DNA of 39,453 nt. It comes from Porticoccaceae bacterium. Lineage in GTDB: Bacteria > Pseudomonadota > Gammaproteobacteria > Pseudomonadales > Porticoccaceae. A program made the position numbers and the translations under genes. How positions within the stretch are numbered: the first letter of the stretch is position 1; the number at the start of each line of letters is the position of its first letter. The notes under the pieces are model-generated. The model had not been told where the DNA came from. It saw nothing but the letters and a program-made list of their open reading frames with translations, and did no database searches. Location: assembly GCA_023228865.1 (NCBI GenBank), contig JALOAH010000042.1:1-39453 (forward strand). The letters run 5' to 3'. Positions 37,181 through 39,453 of the stretch are shown here, piece by piece.

Positions 37181-38901
37181 AAGGTTCTCAGTCCGTGCTT
37201 TTCGTAAGTGCTGGTGTTGTCTTCTTTCGGCCGGGTCGACATGCCGACAGCCATGACCGCTGAAACAATCCCGTCTATGCGGCCGGTTGATTTGTCTTTT
37301 GCCAGTTTCTGGTTTCCGGCAGGATCGGTAACAATAACGGCATTAGCAGCGCACCAATTCAGGCCCGGGTTGCCGTTATGCTTGACTTTCGCATCCAGCA
37401 GCCGGGTTTCAAATTCTGTGACAGCCGGCGCCATATCCTTGAAGCCTTGCCCGAAGCCTTCCATGTTGAGTTCGACGCCTTCATTGCTCAGCTGCTGCTT
37501 GAAGTCCTCGATGCGCCAGCGGTCGTAGCCGATAATGGCCAGGTCGAACTGGCTGCTGATTTCAGCGAGCCGATGAATCACGAACAGCTTGTTGACGGCC
37601 TTGCCTGGCGTCACTTCCAGATGGCCATCGCGAACCCAAGTCAGGTAATCGACGCCGTCCCGGTCACCTTTTTCCTTCAGGCCGTCTTCCGGAAGCCAGA
37701 AATACGGCAATAATCGCCAGAATGGATCTGATTCGGTCGGCTCGAACAGCAACACCAGCGCCGTCAAATCCTGCGTGCTTGACAGGTCGAGTCCGCCGTA
37801 GCATCGCCGGCCGCGCAGGTCGTTGACGCTGTATTGATCCTGGCAAGCAAACCAGATATTAGATGATATCCAGGGCGATTCAGCGTCGACCCACTGCGAG
37901 AAATTGAGCCGCCTGACAATGGATTCCTTTGCCGGCATGCCTTTGGCCTGCGTGACTTGTTCTTCCAGGTATTGGCGCTGGATCGTGACGCCCAGGCTCG
38001 GGTTCGTCTTGATCCAGCAGCTATCATCGAGCAGTGGATCCTCGTTTTCATCCAGGGCGCAGACGTAGGAAAAAAAGCTGTCGTCCTGGATCTGGCCTGC
38101 GGCCACTTTGGTGGCGTAATCGTGATAATGCCAGCAGACGGTGTTTTTGTTGTGTCCGCTATTGGTGATCATAAAGATCAAAGCCTGCCGGCGCCCCTTT
38201 GTGCCGGCCCGCATCATCTCGACGACATTTGCGGTTTTGTGCTCGTGGATCTCATCCAGCAGGGCGACGTGCGGACGTGGACCCGATTGGCCGTCGTCTG
38301 CGGATATCGGCCGGAAAAACGAACCCGCATCTAGATACGACAAATTCCAGCATTTTTCGCCGGTACCAGATTTGGTCAACCGATAGGATAGTTCCGGCGA
38401 CAGGTCGCACATGGCAACGGCATCGCGGAACAGGACCATGGCCTGATCCTTTTTTGTTGCGGCTGCGTAGATTTCAGCGCGCGATTCGTCATCGGCCACC
38501 AAGCCGTACATGCCGATGCCGGCGGCCAGCGGGCTTTTTCCCGAGCCTTTCGAAGTCTCGACGAACGATACGCGGAACCGGCGGTAACCGTCGGCATTCA
38601 CCCAACCGAACAGACTGCCGATGATAAATTTCTGCCAGGGCAGCGGATCGTAGGGCACACCCTCGAAATCGCCGCCGTTAAGACAGAGCACTTCCTGGAA
38701 GAACTCGATGACCCAGTTGGCTTTCTCGACATCAAAAAAAAAGCCCCTTTCGGAGCCTGTTTTCAGATCGTTTAAGTGCCGACGGCACGCATCCCGGACA
38801 TGAGGCCCGGCAATGATGCGGCCTTCCGTGACATCCAGGGCGTATTGGGTTACCGGGTCGTTATTTTCCGCCGAAGAATCGTCCAGGGTTTGGCTTGTCA
38901 T
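37177..38901 (-). CDS. Terminase large subunit
   Basis: This is a 574-residue protein. The ATPase has a Walker A variant VETSKGSGKSPLAAG (near residue 120), Walker B VALLDEIHEH and motif III ITNSGHNK. The nuclease part has YGGLDLSSTQDLTALVLLFE with catalytic Asp and a second acidic site in DGIVSAVMAVG. It drives DNA into the head and cuts at cos. It overlaps the small subunit gene by 41 bases. Confidence 0.95.
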   Translation of the reverse strand: MTSQTLDDSSAENNDPVTQYALDVTEGRIIAGPHVRDACRRHLNDLKTGSERGFFFDVEKANWVIEFFQEVLCLNGGDFEGVPYDPLPWQKFIIGSLFGWVNADGYRRFRVSFVETSKGSGKSPLAAGIGMYGLVADDESRAEIYAAATKKDQAMVLFRDAVAMCDLSPELSYRLTKSGTGEKCWNLSYLDAGSFFRPISADDGQSGPRPHVALLDEIHEHKTANVVEMMRAGTKGRRQALIFMITNSGHNKNTVCWHYHDYATKVAAGQIQDDSFFSYVCALDENEDPLLDDSCWIKTNPSLGVTIQRQYLEEQVTQAKGMPAKESIVRRLNFSQWVDAESPWISSNIWFACQDQYSVNDLRGRRCYGGLDLSSTQDLTALVLLFEPTESDPFWRLLPYFWLPEDGLKEKGDRDGVDYLTWVRDGHLEVTPGKAVNKLFVIHRLAEISSQFDLAIIGYDRWRIEDFKQQLSNEGVELNMEGFGQGFKDMAPAVTEFETRLLDAKVKHNGNPGLNWCAANAVIVTDPAGNQKLAKDKSTGRIDGIVSAVMAVGMSTRPKEDNTSTYEKHGLRTL

Positions 38902-39391
38902 CTTCGAATAAATCGTTCTGTTCCGGCACTTGGGCCTGTTGTATTTTTGCGCGGTTTGCCGGCGTCATGCCGAACTCGGCCATCCAGCGGTGCATTTGCT
39001 CGGTAGCGCGATTGCTGATCTGCAGCCAAACCGACATCTGTTTGAATCCGTTCGGCGTCAGGTCATAGAGACCTGCGCCCTTGATGCCGGTTTTCTTGCC
39101 AGCGTCGCTCAGTTCCTTGATGCGCTGCTCGGCCTCGACCCAACGCGCATAGGCTTGGCAATACGCGGCCAGGGCGGCACGATCAAGCTGAGTGATGATG
39201 CGTATTTTCAGCAGCTCTGGCGCAACGCGCTTCCATTCTTTCTTTGCCTCGGCGGATAGATGAGCTGGGCAATCAGGAATTTCGATTTCCGGACTCAACA
39301 CGCCGGCAGCTTTAGTCATCGGACGATGCCCGCGATTGCCGGTCAACATCCGGACATTATCGGGCATCGCCTTTGGGCCTCTTAATCCCAT
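38861..39391 (-). CDS. Terminase small subunit (P27 family)
   Basis: This 176-residue protein begins MGLRGPKAMPDNVRMLTGNR, the standard P27-family start, followed by HLSAEAKKEWKRVAPELLKI, a central helix (ALAAYCQAYARWVEAEQRIK) and a C-terminal NRATEQMHRWMAEFGMTPAN segment. It recognises the packaging site. The start at 39391 was taken over 39403 because GGAG stands before it. It lies 62 bases from the right end, with the HNH gene next across the junction. Confidence 0.9.
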   Translation of the reverse strand: MGLRGPKAMPDNVRMLTGNRGHRPMTKAAGVLSPEIEIPDCPAHLSAEAKKEWKRVAPELLKIRIITQLDRAALAAYCQAYARWVEAEQRIKELSDAGKKTGIKGAGLYDLTPNGFKQMSVWLQISNRATEQMHRWMAEFGMTPANRAKIQQAQVPEQNDLFEDDKPNPGRFFGGK

Positions 39392-39417
39392 GTCAAACTC
39401 CATGTGTAATTGATATA

Positions 39418-39427
39418 CCCCCCTCCC
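39418..39427. repeat. Right copy of the C-rich repeat flanking the genome junction
   Basis: This is the same CCCCCCTCCC 10-mer as at 33-42. It lies just upstream of the small terminase start on the minus strand. It is the second flank of the putative cos region. Confidence 0.35.
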
Positions 39428-39453
39428 AAAACTCGCGGCGCTGCAAAAAGAGA

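Overview
The window looks like a complete, or nearly complete, temperate tailed-phage genome (a siphovirus with HK97-type head genes and a lambda-like regulatory plan). It is probably opened close to its packaging site. The HNH endonuclease gene sits at the left end (52-384) and the terminase small subunit at the right end (38861-39391). Both are on the minus strand, and in related phages these two genes are neighbours. The phage attachment site (a 45-base tRNA-Lys(CTT) 3'-half) lies in the middle beside the integrase, so this is the attP form and not an integrated prophage with attL and attR at its ends. The CCA end in the tRNA segment, the Shine-Dalgarno sites and the lambdoid layout suggest a gammaproteobacterial host. 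The genus cannot be told from the sequence.

Layout. (1) 701-6494, minus strand: early replication operon. It runs cro-like gene, LuxR-type HTH gene, several small membrane or coiled-coil genes, a minimal dNMP-kinase-like gene, an O-like initiator with iterons inside the gene, a DnaC-like loader, and a Q-like zinc-finger antiterminator. (2) 6502-6568: divergent operator/promoter region. (3) 6583-10124, plus strand: lysogenic operon. It holds a short XRE repressor, a small HipA-like kinase, a DUF3037-like partner, an Excalibur-domain remnant, a RelE/HigB-like toxin, an HTH antitoxin and a DUF6941-like protein, and it ends at a strong terminator. (4) 10312-10363: a second copy of the operator with a candidate promoter (OL/pL-like). 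It is followed by two tandem hairpin terminators and the plus-strand operon 10598-16503: DUF6948-like, a Gly-dipeptide mini-protein, a clamp-like protein, HTH proteins, an SLT lysozyme, a zinc-ribbon protein, DUF551-like, DUF4224-like and integrase. (5) 16508-16736: attP with arm repeats. (6) 39391 down to 16879, minus strand: terminase, small membrane protein, portal, ClpP-like protease, capsid, a secreted beta-helix cargo gene, connectors, tail tube, frameshifted tail chaperone, tape measure and tail-tip proteins. The late operon probably starts near 690, crosses the window ends and continues through the terminase.

How the genes work together. The operator-repressor-accessory genes-second operator order copies lambda's OR-cI-rexA-rexB-OL. 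The HipA/DUF3037 and toxin-antitoxin genes therefore occupy the rexAB position, where genes expressed in the lysogen and acting in superinfection exclusion or defence usually sit. A second cargo gene, the signal-peptide-bearing parallel beta-helix protein at 31152-32318, lies between head genes, behind its own terminator. These two places are the best candidates for little-described biology. All family names come from reading motifs and from memory. No database search was run.
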